64,000 nt of DNA from contig JAUJYZ010000760.1 in assembly GCA_033675265.1 (NCBI GenBank), forward strand, positions 155,513-219,512, read 5' to 3'. The notes below the pieces were generated by a model, which was not told where the DNA came from, made no database searches, and saw only the letters and a program-made list of their open reading frames with translations. Below, one piece after another: positions 32,513 through 42,896 of the stretch; within the stretch, counting starts at the first letter, position 1, and each line of letters begins with the position of its first letter. Position numbers and translations under genes: made by a program. Source of the DNA: Actinostola sp. cb2023 (taxonomy: Eukaryota; Cnidaria; Anthozoa; Actiniaria; Actinostolidae).

Positions 32513-33063
32513 GTCTCTACTGTAAGCGAGTTGAGGCGTCGAGTCTACTTCTGCTTCTTTCAATACTGTCGTTTCAACCTTGTCATCTATCTCCTCTTCA
32601 CTCAGAAGCACATGGCTAACTACGTCATTTATATTCCCTTTCTCATCAAATTTCCATAAGCTTCACCAACTGTAAAGGCCATGTCGCTTGACGTGCAAGT
32701 TGGAAGGGATGGCAATTCAACTGCTTCATGACCTTTCAACAGAAGCAATTGAAAATATCACAATTCTTAAATTAAAGACAATATGAGTATTATTATATAG
32801 CATTGCATAAGGTGCCATATAGCATATCATATAATGTTATAATAAATACGCACCCCCTCACTCCTCTCCCCCAAGAAATATGGTACAGTAACAAATTACA
32901 GAATATGGCATACAACTTGCATATTATATACAAAGTTACGGCATGTTCCTAAATGTAGTACCGTATTAAAACAGTAGTAACATAGTGGTGATACTTACCA
33001 TCAGAGTCAATGTCTTCAGGTGCATATTCAGGTACAAAGTCTGGTGCATTTAGATCTTCTGGT
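32513..33063 (-). pseudogene. 5' exons of the SWIM/YqaJ-side gene
   Basis: Two minus-strand exon-like blocks. One is 32999-33063, bounded by TTTCAG and GTAAGT and reading PEDLNAPDFVPEYAPEDIDSD. The other starts at 32732 after an AAAG acceptor and joins in phase as GHEAVELPSLPTCTSSDMAF; a frame change near 'GEAYG' follows, then DVVSHVLLSEEEIDD. This exon is cut by the Harbinger target at 32510 and its reading resumes below 29173 (with ...LKDILWHDKKDEDD). I infer it belongs with the SWIM/YqaJ gene or a gene just upstream of it. The acidic composition gives no function. Confidence 0.55.
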
Positions 33064-33380
33064 CTGAAATTAAATATTGATAATAAGATTAGTTCCCAAT
33101 TTTGGTTACTATTGGCCAGCTTTCATACAAGTTCATAGAAAAGCATTTTGGACATTCATATCCATTAACGTGGGTGTAGATTTTGATGGATCCTAGGACC
33201 CCAAAATATACACCTGTAGTGTCGATTTCTATAAAGTATATTTGGGGCAATAAATTTCATACGTCTCCGCATACTTGTCCACAAATTCTGAAATATAATA
33301 ATTAAGTAAATAAGTATAAGTATGTTTCTTTAAAATAATAAGTAAGTATTTTGCCATTATATACTCCAGAGGAAGATTAA

Positions 33381-33538
33381 AGTGTTTATGAAACCAAATT
33401 TTAAGACTGTATTTGATTATAAAATAATACAATTCATGAGTTTCTGATCATCATGGTTCTTTTTTGTTGAAATTCAGTTATAGAAAATATTTGTTTTTGT
33501 CCTCGGAAAATCGTCACTCAGCGTCAAAAAGTGTCCGG
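33381..33538 (+). repeat. left terminal inverted repeat (158 bp)
   Basis: Matches 36885-37014 and, full length, 38453-38611 in reverse complement. Its inner part, with GTCACTCAGCGTCAAAAAGT, lies just upstream of the THAP gene. Confidence 0.92.
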
Positions 33539-33629
33539 TCTATTTGCACGGTCAAACGAACGATGTTACGTCACTGCGTGGACTCGTCGCCAGCTACGTA
33601 CTTCCAGCTCATGTTGTACTGTAAACGTG

Positions 33630-35510
33630 ATGGCGGAGTCGAAAAGGCGAGGCGGAAGATATTGTGTAAATTGTATTGTAAAAACAGTTCCAATACTCAA
33701 AACATTTCTTTTCATAAATTCCCTAAAGATGGAAGAAGATCGGCGTGGGTTCGTTTCGTACAAAAGCACAGGCCGGGTTGGCAACCAAGTGACTCTTCAG
33801 TACTATGCTCTGTTCATTTTCATGCTGAATGTTTTGTCCAAAGACCGGATATTAGTTTGGATAATAGATTTAGAACCAAACCATGGCTTAGCAAAACTTC
33901 AATCCCTTCAATTGACATGGTGGGTACGCCAAAATTAAGTACGACACTTATAACAGCACGAGAAAAACTTGATCATTCTCTAGACCAACTGCCACATAAT
34001 TCATATATTGAGGTTAGTATATATCAATTGTGAGGTATCTAATTGTAAGTTTATTTATTTATTTCATTTTCATAGGTACCTGTGAATATTTTAAACTGCA
34101 CTTAATACTCAATAAAACAAGTATTCTAAATGATATCAAGAAGCTTTCCTCTGATGCACAAACTAGTTGCTTGGAGGGTTTCCACTCAACATTGAATCAG
34201 TGGCATCCCAAGATGATTTGTTTCTCTTGGCTTGGGACTCATTGCAGGTAAGAATTTGATTTCATGATATACCAGGGACGGTGGAGACAAGGAGGCTCCC
34301 CACTTTTAGTAAGAAATATTAATTTTAAAGGAGCAATGTAAAACAATATATTAGATGTACAATGTAAGATGTAAGGTCCCAAAACCAGTCCCCCCCCCCC
34401 CCCCCCCCCCAACCACACACACACACTTAAAAATGCTCCGCCGTCCCTGTATATTATATACAACCATATTCTATTACATGCAATCTGGTAGACAATTTCA
34501 AGGAAACAAAATGCTCCTACTTACCAAGTATCAATCTTATTTAAACTGTAGACACATCCTTGCAAGTTTGCATTTTAATGAAAACCTTCATAGAATGACA
34601 CAAGTGTCAAAGGATGGCAAAAGATACATCAATGTTACTTACCCAAAGTACAAAATGGGTGAGGAAGTTGTGCGTGACATAGCTGTGAAACCTACATACG
34701 GTGAGTAAAAACACATATTGTATCAATAGAGATTACAGCACAAAGCTCCCAACTATGACCACCGTTAATGTATCCGCATACTTTTGTCTTGCCATCGGCT
34801 CCAATTAGCGGTTAGATCAGAGAAAAGATAAGGCAATCCTGCAAAGCTGATTGGATAATGGCCAAGACGAAAGTATGCGAATACATTATAGGTGGTCATA
34901 GTTGGAAGCTTCGCACTGTAATAGATGTAGCAAATAACTTGTGTGACTATGCATCAACCATTGAATAGTTGTTAAATTATCAATCATAGGTTATGTCGAA
35001 AACATGAAAAAAACTACTGTTCAGTTTGACCAGAGACACATTAAACAAAATAATGAGTGAATATAAAACCAAAGTTCCTGGACCATTAAACAGTAAATTC
35101 CCACAGAGAAGAAGCAAAGATGAGGCCATGGTTCGCTACAATAAGAGAAAAGAAACAATTGTAACTTTGGTACCAACAGGTAAATATGAAAACAAAATGA
35201 AACTCTAACATGTATTATGTTTATTCAATTGTCTCATAATTCAGGTATTTTGTAGAAGGACCCTGACATTTTGACTGCAAGCTGCTAGTTTTCTTCAGGC
35301 GATCGATGGTGTAGACTGATTTGTGTTTTGTTTATGATTTTTTATGTTGTAGCCAAGCAACAAGACAAACTTCTTCAAAATTGTTCAATCAAAAGGAAAT
35401 CTGATGATTCTAATCTACCACCGCCAAAGAAAAAAACCAGAATGTGCAAGAAATGTAATAACCCAAAACTAGGACACCCAAAGAATAAATGCCCTACTGG
35501 AGATATTTAA
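33630..35510 (+). pseudogene. THAP-domain/zinc-knuckle protein of the TTAA transposon
   Basis: Five exons: 33630-34012, 34076-34247, 34552-34700, 34990-35179 and 35353-35510, with GT/AG boundaries (e.g. CAG|GTAAGA at 34247). Exon 1 encodes a THAP zinc finger: YCVNC, a HKFPKDG..R..WVRF core, LCSVHF and a final KPWL..TSIPS segment. Exon 2 reads CLEGFHSTLNQWHPKMICFS, exon 3 HILASLHFNENLHRMTQ, typical of the C-terminal part of THAP-containing transposases, and exon 5 ends with a CCHC-type knuckle MCKKCNNPKLGHPKNKCP. Disabling changes: a frameshift near 33685 inside the THAP domain, a phase mismatch at exon 2, and an A-run shift near 35010. I see no catalytic core between exons 1 and 2; it may have been deleted. 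Confidence 0.8.
34390..34425 (+). repeat. poly-C tract and CA run
   Basis: About 21 consecutive C followed by a short (CA)n, in an intron of the THAP gene. Confidence 0.95.
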
Positions 35511-36209
35511 AAGAAAAGGACTGTGAAAATGCATTTATCAATAAATTCATTATAAGTTGTAAACAAAATATTAAAATCCACTTAGCTAGCACAGTCGCTA
35601 GCACAGGTTTAGCTGTTATTGGCATCTCGTTCTTGCCCAGAGTGGTAGCCTTTAGTAGTTAGGGTAGGGTATCTACTCCTAATGTCATGATATATGCAAG
35701 CTGGAAGAGGTCTAGTATTCTCCCAGCCCATGTATCCACATATCTATCTGATTAACCATCTATAAGCCACTGCCTTAATAACCTAGAAGGTACAAAATTA
35801 CACTTATTACTTAGAGAGAAAAACCTACACAATTAATGCCAAGGATAAATAAATGGGAACTAGACAGAAATGCTTTGTACAATATTAGAATGATTTCACA
35901 TGACTCACTTAGATTCATAATATGGTTTGTGTGGACACTTGAACGAACACTTCAAGATCTACTCAGATCATTATTTTCCCAACTGTCTACTGCCTCGTAA
36001 TGTCTCAAATGAAACGCAGAGTTCAAATACACCAAGTGATCAAAATAAGTTTTATTTCCAATCAATTATCTCAATCGATAATTTACAGTATGCATTAAAA
36101 AAAAATCAAGGTGTTCACCGTTCAAGTGTCCACACTGTAAGTGCGTTGTATGTTCTTGTTTTATTACGAAATAATATTAAACGTGAAAATAAAAACGATA
36201 GATCAGCAA
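35511..36209. other. intergenic region between the two convergent transposon genes
   Basis: Contains AATAAA-type signals for both genes (plus strand near 35540; minus strand near 36045). No further ORF is supported. Confidence 0.5.
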
Positions 36210-36767
36210 TCAATTCTTACTCGTTTTCAGCATGTTCTCGTTTACGGTAGTGTCTACCTTCTTATCGGTGAACAGAGGCCCAACATGCTCAAGTACTGTT
36301 TTGTTGGTCATCGCTTGGTAATCAGGATGTGTCAAAATACATCCAGCATTTAGGCCTTCAAAAGTAAAGCGACCTAAGCAATTGGCAATTTCCTTACAAC
36401 AGCGAAATTCTGCACACAAAACCAAACGATCGTCCTTACAATTGCCACAAGAACACCTGCACGAAAGCAAGAGATAGTCAGACAAGTACAAATATGTAAA
36501 GATTTACAAATAAACTTTTATTCAATATAATACTTACCAATTTTGTAGAGGTACTATTTTCTCAAATCTTTGTCTCAAGTTATGCTCTGTGAGTCCATCT
36601 TCATCGCTCTCACTGAGAGCTTGTTCTGCCACATCAGTATGATTTGTTGCGGCTAGAGGTTGGTCTTCGTAAGGCCTGAAGAAGCTTTCAAAATTAAAAT
36701 TGTTTTCCGTCTGATCATCATCACTAGCTTCACTTTCGTTCGTGGATTCTGATTCCAGGTCAGACAT
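36210..36767 (-). CDS. P2X7-ballast-domain protein carried by the transposon
   Basis: Two exons, 36538-36767 and 36210-36456, with clean GTAAGT and TTCGTGCAG sites; the sum is 477 nt with no stop, giving 158 residues. Exon 1 (from MSDLESESTNESEASDDDQ) is acidic and disordered. Across the junction the motif WCSCGNCK is formed, followed by CCKEIANCLG, CILTHPDYQAMTN and KTVLEHVGPLF. This is the signature order of the cytoplasmic 'ballast' domain known from vertebrate P2X7 receptors (WCxCGxC, CC.E, a C-x-T-x-H-P-like block, then VL). No transmembrane segment or P2X channel domain is present. The conserved arginine/tyrosine C-terminal block of the ballast is missing, so the domain is partial. Function unknown; it could be a DNA- or protein-binding accessory of the transposon. 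Confidence 0.8.
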
Positions 36768-36884
36768 GATTTTAAAACGCAAAAACTACATGTACAACTG
36801 TACTAGAAACAATAACAATGGCCGACAAGAATTACCACACTCCTCGCAGTGACGTCATCGCAATGCCGTGCTAGGTCCCAGGCC

Positions 36885-37014
36885 CCGGACACTTTTTGAC
36901 GCTGAGTGACGATTAACTGAATTTCAAACAAAAAAGAACCATGATGATCAGAAACTCATGAATTGTATTATTTTATAATCAAATACAGTCTTAAAATTTG
37001 GTTTCATAAACACT
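36885..37014 (-). repeat. right terminal inverted repeat (130 bp, internally deleted)
   Basis: Complement of 33381-33538 minus 28 bp corresponding to the ATTTGTTTTTGTCCTCGG region. Confidence 0.92.
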
Positions 37015-37546
37015 TTAAACAATTTCAATAAATGTTTCGCGATTGGTCAGTAAAAACTTGGAATATAGTTGTTGACACAGTGAATATCATATTGTTGGTG
37101 GACTTGTTTGTTTAAGTAGAGTATTATGACACACTAAATTGAGCAGCACAAAAGCTGTTTATCTTATATACAAAGACATGACATAGCCGACTGTAGCTGT
37201 CATAATGTCTCACCTCGTCACATTAACCTTGATTGACGCGGTGCATTGGTCATACTTGCAAAAGCTTGGTTTTCGTTCAATAACTTTTATAATTTACGTT
37301 CGAGTGATGTGTGACAAAGGTTGATGCCGTAACAAGTTTCACAGATTGACTTAATGTTTCCACGTTTGGAATGTTATTCCAATGATCTTGCAACTTCTTC
37401 TGGATCTTAGAGGAAGACCTGCTCTATAACATTAATCAAGTTCATCTTTTACCCTTCTAAGGACAGATCTCTCCCATGGCAGACGTTTGACTAAGTAACC
37501 CTTCAGAATCAGCTTCCCATCCTCGCTCTCTGAAAGGTCACTCTCA

Positions 37547-38390
37547 TCAGAGCTGGTGTAGCTTACTTGCATTCTGTAGGAATGTAGTTAACATGGCAAA
37601 GGTATTTTCAACCATAGGATTGGTTGTTTCAGGTACATTTAATAAGTTGATAACAAATTTGTGATTGATTTCCTCTTCCATATGAACAAAAAAAAAGCTC
37701 AAACTTTTTGGGATCTTTTTCAATTTCATTGAGAAACCTTAGGGTAGACAGACGTTTCCGAAATTGATCAAGGGCAGCCTTATGTTAAACAACTGTTGCA
37801 TGTAGTATTTAACAACTGTTGCATGTAGAATATCAATGACTACATTATTATATATTTGTTGTTTTCCTGTGTTGTAAAGCAAAGGAAAATTATTATCTAA
37901 ATATTAGAATGGGTAAAATATTAAAATGGGTAAGCCCAAACTATGTAGAAAATTTCATGCTTTATCATAAAACGCAATTTCTTCAAAAAATTGCACATAT
38001 CTGCTGGACTAATAGTACCTTCTTTATGTTTTGATCATCTTTGTGGCTTAGTTCACTGTCGTCATCCCCTTCATCATGTGACTAATGTGTAGACATTTCC
38101 TTCCTCTGGGTCTTTGAGTTTTAAGGAAGATAGATCCAAACCAAATGACTTTGCAAACCACAAGCCACATTTTGCTCTTTCTTGAAAAAGCTTCAGTTTT
38201 CTTTTTGCCTGCTTTTCAGCAACCTCTCCTTTTTTCCAGAGTTATTCAGACCTGATGCTTTCTCAAGTTTGTTAATATAACCTTCTAGGGTCTTGTTTTG
38301 TAGCTTCTCAAATTCAATATTTTCGTCCCTTTGTTTACTGATCTCACTGTCTAATAATTTGTGTCTGCAAATTATTATAATGATTTACGA
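37547..38390 (-). pseudogene. unrecognised protein-coding remnants, copy A
   Basis: Minus-strand frames read LDSEISKQRDENIEFEKLQN (coiled-coil-like), LKLFQERAKCGLWFAKSFGL, and near 37560-37730 MEEEINHKFVINLLNVPETT followed by AMLTTFLQNASKLHQL. The last block is preserved in copy B, where an extra upstream stretch is also open; here an A-run length change shifts the frame. I do not recognise the family. Stops and frame changes between blocks suggest a decayed multi-exon gene. Confidence 0.5.
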
Positions 38391-38400
38391 ATGACCCAAC

Positions 38401-39966
38401 TACCACACTCCTCGCAGTGACGTCATCGCAATGCCGTGCTAGGTCCCAGGACCCGGACACGTTTTGACGCTGAGTGACGATTTTCCGAGGACAAAAACAA
38501 ATATTTTCTATAACTGAATTTCAAACAAAAAAGAACCATGATGATCAGAAACTCATGAATTGTATTATTTTATAATCAAATACAGTCTTAAAATTTGGTT
38601 TCATAAACACTTTAAACAATTTCAATAAATGTTTCGCGATTGGTCAGTAAAAACTTGGAATATAGTTGTTGACACAGTGAATATCATATTGTTGGTGGAC
38701 TTGTTTGTTTAAGTAGAGTATTATGACACACTAAATTGAGCAGCACAAAAGCTGTTTATCTTATATACAAAGACATGACATAGCCGACTGTAGCTGTCAT
38801 AATGTCTCACCTCGTCACATTAACCTTGATTGACGCGGTGCATTGGTCATACTTGCAAAAGCTTGGTTTTCGTTCAATAACTTTTATAATTTACGTTCGA
38901 GTGATGTGTGACAAAGGTTGATGCCGTAACAAGTTTCACAGATTGACTTAATGTTTCCACGTTTGGAATGTTATTCCAATGATCTTGCAACTTCTTCTGG
39001 ATCTTAGAGGAAGACCTGCTCTATAACATTAATCAAGTTCATCTTTTACCCTTCTAAGGACAGATCTCTCCCATGGCAGACGTTTGACTAAGTAACCCTT
39101 CAGAATCAGCTTCCCATCCTCGCTCTCTGAAAGGTCACTCTCATCAGAGCTGGTGTAGCTTACTTGCATTCTGTAGGAATGTAGTTAACATGGCAAAGGT
39201 ATTTTCAACCATAGGATTGGTTGTTTCAGGTACATTTAATAAGTTGATAACAAATTTGTGATTGATTTCCTCTTCCATATGAACAAAAAAAAGCTCAAAC
39301 TTTTTGGGTTCTTTTTCAATTTCATTGAGAAACCTTAGGGTAGACAAACGTTTCCGAAATTGATCAAGGGCAGCCTTATGTTAAACAACTGTTGCATGTA
39401 GTATTTAACAACTGTTGCATGTAGTATATCAATGACTACATTATTATATATTTGTTGTTTTCCTGTGTTGTAAAGCAAAGGAAAATTATTATCTAAATAT
39501 TAGAATGGGTAAAATATTAAAATGGGTAAGCCCAAACTATGTAGAAAATTTCATGCTTTATCATAAAACGCAATTTCTTCAAAAAATTGCACATATCTGC
39601 TGGACTAATAGTACCTTCTTTATGTTTTGATCATCTTTGTGGCTTAGTTCACTGTCGTCATCCCCTTCATCATGTGACTAATGTGTAGACATTTCCTTCC
39701 TCTGGGTCTTTGAGTTTTAAGGAAGATAGATCCAAACCAAATGACTTTGCAAACCACAAGCCACATTTTGCTCTTTCTTGAAAAAGCTTCAGTTTTCTTT
39801 TTGCCTGCTTTTCAGCAACCTCTCCTTTTTTCCAGAGTTATTCAGACCTGATGCTTTCTCAAGTTTGTTAATATAACCTTCTAGGATTTTCGTCCCTTTG
39901 TTTACTGATCTCACTGTCTAATAATTTGTGTCTGCAAATTATTATAATGATTTACGAATGACCCAA
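38401..39966 (+). repeat. tandem duplication copy B
   Basis: Nearly identical to 36833-38400. It contains a full-length 159-bp version of the terminal repeat at 38453-38611 and TTAA at 38612-38615, but no transposon body. Confidence 0.95.
39144..39950 (-). pseudogene. unrecognised protein-coding remnants, copy B
   Basis: Same blocks as 37547-38390. Here FLNEIEKEPKKFELFFVHME is in frame with the conserved segment ending KLHQL (67 codons). Unknown family. Confidence 0.5.
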
Positions 39967-40939
39967 TTTCCTGGGTTGGATAAGCGTGACAGCCCTAGAG
40001 GGAAAGAGTCTGTGTTTCCTTGGCTGAGAAACTCAAAGGCACTTGTGCGTGTAGAACGGAGAACGAGCCACCAGTAGCGCCTTGAATAGAGACCAGATAC
40101 GAATATGGTGTAAGTGTAAGGCTGGGTTAACAGAAACGTGAACAGGGGTCCGACAAGAATGAAGGGAGGTGAAGGTGCTAATACCTGTGAGAAACTGTTT
40201 TTTCCACCGGGAAGTGGAAGAAGAGATGCAGTGGCCGGCCAGATTGGTCACTCTGGACGTTCGCTGGAATGGCGTGGCCACAAGGTCGATAGAATACTGG
40301 CCGTAGGTCTGTTGAACTTGTGAATGATGTGAACTGTACGAGACTGCGCAGTGCAGAAATTGAAAATTTGGCGCCTTCGGCCCGAGCAATAAATAAATAA
40401 TATATATAATGCATATATATAATAGACGTAATGCCATTGAAGATGTTTTAAATATAAAATATCATCAGTCTATTTATCCATGGATGATTTCATATCCCAA
40501 CTAGTTCCCAACTAGCAACCACTGGTTCAAATCCAGTTTGGATTTTTTTTTCAAGTTTTACACTACACTTGAATATACTTTTCTTGCTGATATACATGTA
40601 TCAATCAATAATTTATCAGCAGTACTTAATTTAATATTCATACAAACGCATGCTCTTACCAGTACCAGAACTTTGTTTGCAATCAAATCTGTGCATTGTT
40701 TAATTGCAATGTATGGCGCCGCTATATTGGTGTACAGCCATAGTACACCACATGGTGGCTAAAGCAAAAGTCAACTTTAAAAATGTTCAAACGAATAATA
40801 CTTTCATTTTTGCAATAATCAAGTCAATAATGGACTCTAGAGGGGTATGCGTGACCTGGTTTGACTGAAAAGCTGTACAAGTATAGAGAAAATAATATTA
40901 TATAAGGGAGAATAACTAAATGTGAGTTTTTAAGGAGAT
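39967..40939. other. intergenic, no gene recognised
   Basis: Comparatively GC-richer at 39967-40400, with overlapping short frames on both strands and no domain. A tRNA B-box-like GGTTCAAATCC before a T-run near 40522 has no matching A box. Confidence 0.4.
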
Positions 40940-41257
40940 TTGATTTTGGTTTGTTGCATTGTTGCGAAATATTTTGCCTGTAGGACCGAGTGGCTCGACA
41001 CTCTAAAAAAGTCTAAAAAACGGAAAGGGCGGGATGCTTGCTGTCGAAAATTCCCGTATGTTCCCGGCATCCTTTTCGGACGTGCAGAAGGAAAACACGT
41101 GTTTTCGAAAGTGGTCCTAAGGAAATGGCTATTGTTTGGCGAGTTAAGGAAGGGAGAGGGAAAAATTCATGACTATATGAAGAAGAGAGATGGAAGTTTG
41201 CCGAGAAAGTGGCGTTTTGTTTTGCAAGGATGGATTTTGGAAGAAAATGTCATTTAG
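40940..41257 (+). other. ORF of unknown nature, shares a segment with 1041-1090
   Basis: 105 codons, basic, with VPGILFGRAEGKHVFSKVV; this piece is also encoded (inverted) near 1041-1090, indicating a dispersed element. No recognised domain, and opposite-strand frames exist. It may not be translated. Confidence 0.3.
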
Positions 41258-41413
41258 GAGGACCCCCCTCCATGTCAGATCCACTATCGGCATCATCCTG
41301 CTGAGCTTCGGCCTCCGACATGGATTCTTCAGATGACATATATTCCAATGCCAATATTGTTTTGACTTTTTCTTTCTCTTGAGGTGTAAGTGAAGTGGAA
41401 ACTGTCGCTGCCT
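41257..41413 (-). pseudogene. acidic exon of unknown gene
   Basis: Minus-strand frame from an AAG acceptor reads SKAATVSTSLTPQEKEKVKT, then MSSEESMSEAEAQQDDADSG, and stops just after. Acidic 'MSSEES'-type segments occur in animal transposon proteins. Probably one exon of the gene cluster at 41.7-43.5 kb. Confidence 0.4.
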
Positions 41414-41703
41414 TTGATCTTGAATTTAAAAGCTAATAAATGAAACGAAAAAAAGTGTAAGATACTATTTACATCAGGCGAACTTCGCCCCTTAGTTAAA
41501 ATTAACTCACGTTTTCGGATGTCTGTCAAGGCACCACACTCGTATAGATATTAGTCTAATGCACCTTAGTAGTCTCTAATTCCATTGTTTTCTTTTGTGT
41601 CTATTTGACTATTACACCTTGACTATTAGATTTTGTTTCACGGGTTAAATAAAATTTACTCTATCCGTGAAATAATTACTAGCTATTTAGTCCGTAATAG
41701 TAA

Positions 41704-42555
41704 TTAAAAAGAGTATTGGCTTCTGCTTTTGTGTTGCAATAGCGCTTCTCGAGCATCACGTGAAGAGCTCGAGAATCGTTCCCCTGTTTCCAAAATTTTA
41801 AAATCGTAGGAACCCGATGCAGTAAATACATACGGAAACCTTAGTACTGTAACTCCACCATCAATATCGGGAAAATAAGAACAATATTTCTTCTCTTCTT
41901 TCAACATTTGTTCCCAAGGATAGGTGTCGATATCTTTTTTAATAAAGCACTCCACTGACAATGCTCTTGCAATAGTACTGAGGTACAGTTTTTTGTCACA
42001 AACAAAAATTGTTCGCTCATGCAGGAGGGAGACTTCGTTGGATAGTTCTCTCATCTTGTAAAAATTCATGGAATTGAAGAGCTCTTTGACAAAGATTTCC
42101 AAACATTCTTTCATCTCTTTGTATTCAGGGTGGGTTGGGACGATAGAATACTCTTGCTCCATTACAGTTGGGATCAGGTCCAAAAGTTTCTCTTCTGGAT
42201 AGATTGTTTTCATGCGAATACGAACCGAAACCAACACATTCTGCCAAAACGTGCTATCTACTATCTGTTCGCCATTTCTGAAAGGAGCCATCTCCCAATT
42301 CTGCTCTCCACACCGTCGTGCTTGTTCTTGCCCTCCAAGCAACTTGCAAAGTTCATAAAATAGGAATCGGAACAGACATTTGACCTCTTGTAGTTTTCTT
42401 GACCATACACATACATCTAATTCTTTCAGTGGTTCACAGACTGAGATCGCCTATCGTATCCAGCTTGATTTTCTTGGGTTCCTGTTCAGCAGCTGTGTGT
42501 TTCCTTTTCTTTGCTGGACTCCAAGGAGGAAGAATTCGACCACTTCTCAGTTCCA
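41704..42555 (-). CDS. unknown protein starting MELRSGR, frameshifted near its N-terminus
   Basis: From an ATG at 42555 the frame reads MELRSGRILPPWSPAKKRK and meets a stop at 42435-42437; a shift just before it would join an open frame that continues without a stop to 41704. The long intact part (212 codons from 42342) contains WQNVLVSVRIRMKTIYPEE, VMEQEYSIVPTHPEYKEM and a C-terminal YSF. No domain is recognised. Basic N-terminus and soluble composition suggest a nuclear protein, but that is inference. Neighbour on the same strand: a GRF zinc-finger ORF 340 bp upstream, possibly from the same element. Confidence 0.5.
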
Positions 42556-42896
42556 TAGTAAATGTTGTGTCCGAAGTTTTGCTTTGACTTCAACTGAGCT
42601 ACTATGAAACCGAAGCTAACTTCTGGCTTGTTATATAGTTGTTTATTGTTTTGGAGAACAAAAGGGTTTATTGTTTTGCTTCAGGCTTGTTCAGACAGAA
42701 AAGTTTGTATAACTAATTAGCGTCGTTTTGACTCTTTAGTTGCAATAATAATAATAACACAGAAAACTCCAAAGATTTGGTTTAAAATCAATTTTATTAA
42801 CTCAGTTCATATGGTTGATTTATAAAAAGCAAGTTATAACTTTACGAATCAATCCAAGTGTTCATTTGGTTTCTGATTTCTCTAAAATAAATAAAA

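Larger units (their letters stand above)
33381..37014. mobile_element. TTAA-type DNA transposon carrying THAP and P2X7-ballast genes
   Basis: Terminal inverted repeats start AGTGTTTATGAAACCAAATT: left 33381-33538 (158 bp), right 36885-37014 (130 bp, with a 28-bp internal deletion). TTAA flanks both ends (33377-33380 and 37015-37018). Inside are two convergent intron-containing genes: a THAP/zinc-knuckle gene (plus) and a P2X7-ballast-like gene (minus). THAP domain plus TTAA duplication fits the Kolobok superfamily; piggyBac also uses TTAA but its ends and transposase differ. The superfamily call is inference; the element boundaries are directly visible. Confidence 0.85.
36833..38400 (+). repeat. 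tandem duplication copy A, includes right end of TTAA transposon
   Basis: 1,568 bp starting TACCACACTCCTCGCAGTGA, repeated directly at 38401-39966. It covers the upstream region of the P2X7-ballast gene, the right terminal repeat, the TTAA and about 1.38 kb of flanking DNA. This copy lacks 28 bp inside the terminal repeat but keeps a ~30-bp block near 38290 that copy B lacks. Confidence 0.95.

Noticed and set aside
33464..33629. Upstream ATG as start of the THAP protein
   Set aside because: This part lies inside the terminal inverted repeat and is only open by chance; the ATG at 33630 precedes the conserved zinc-finger start.
40500..40545. tRNA or SINE promoter (B-box-like GGTTCAAATCC followed by a T run)
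   Set aside because: No A box at the proper distance and no cloverleaf could be drawn.
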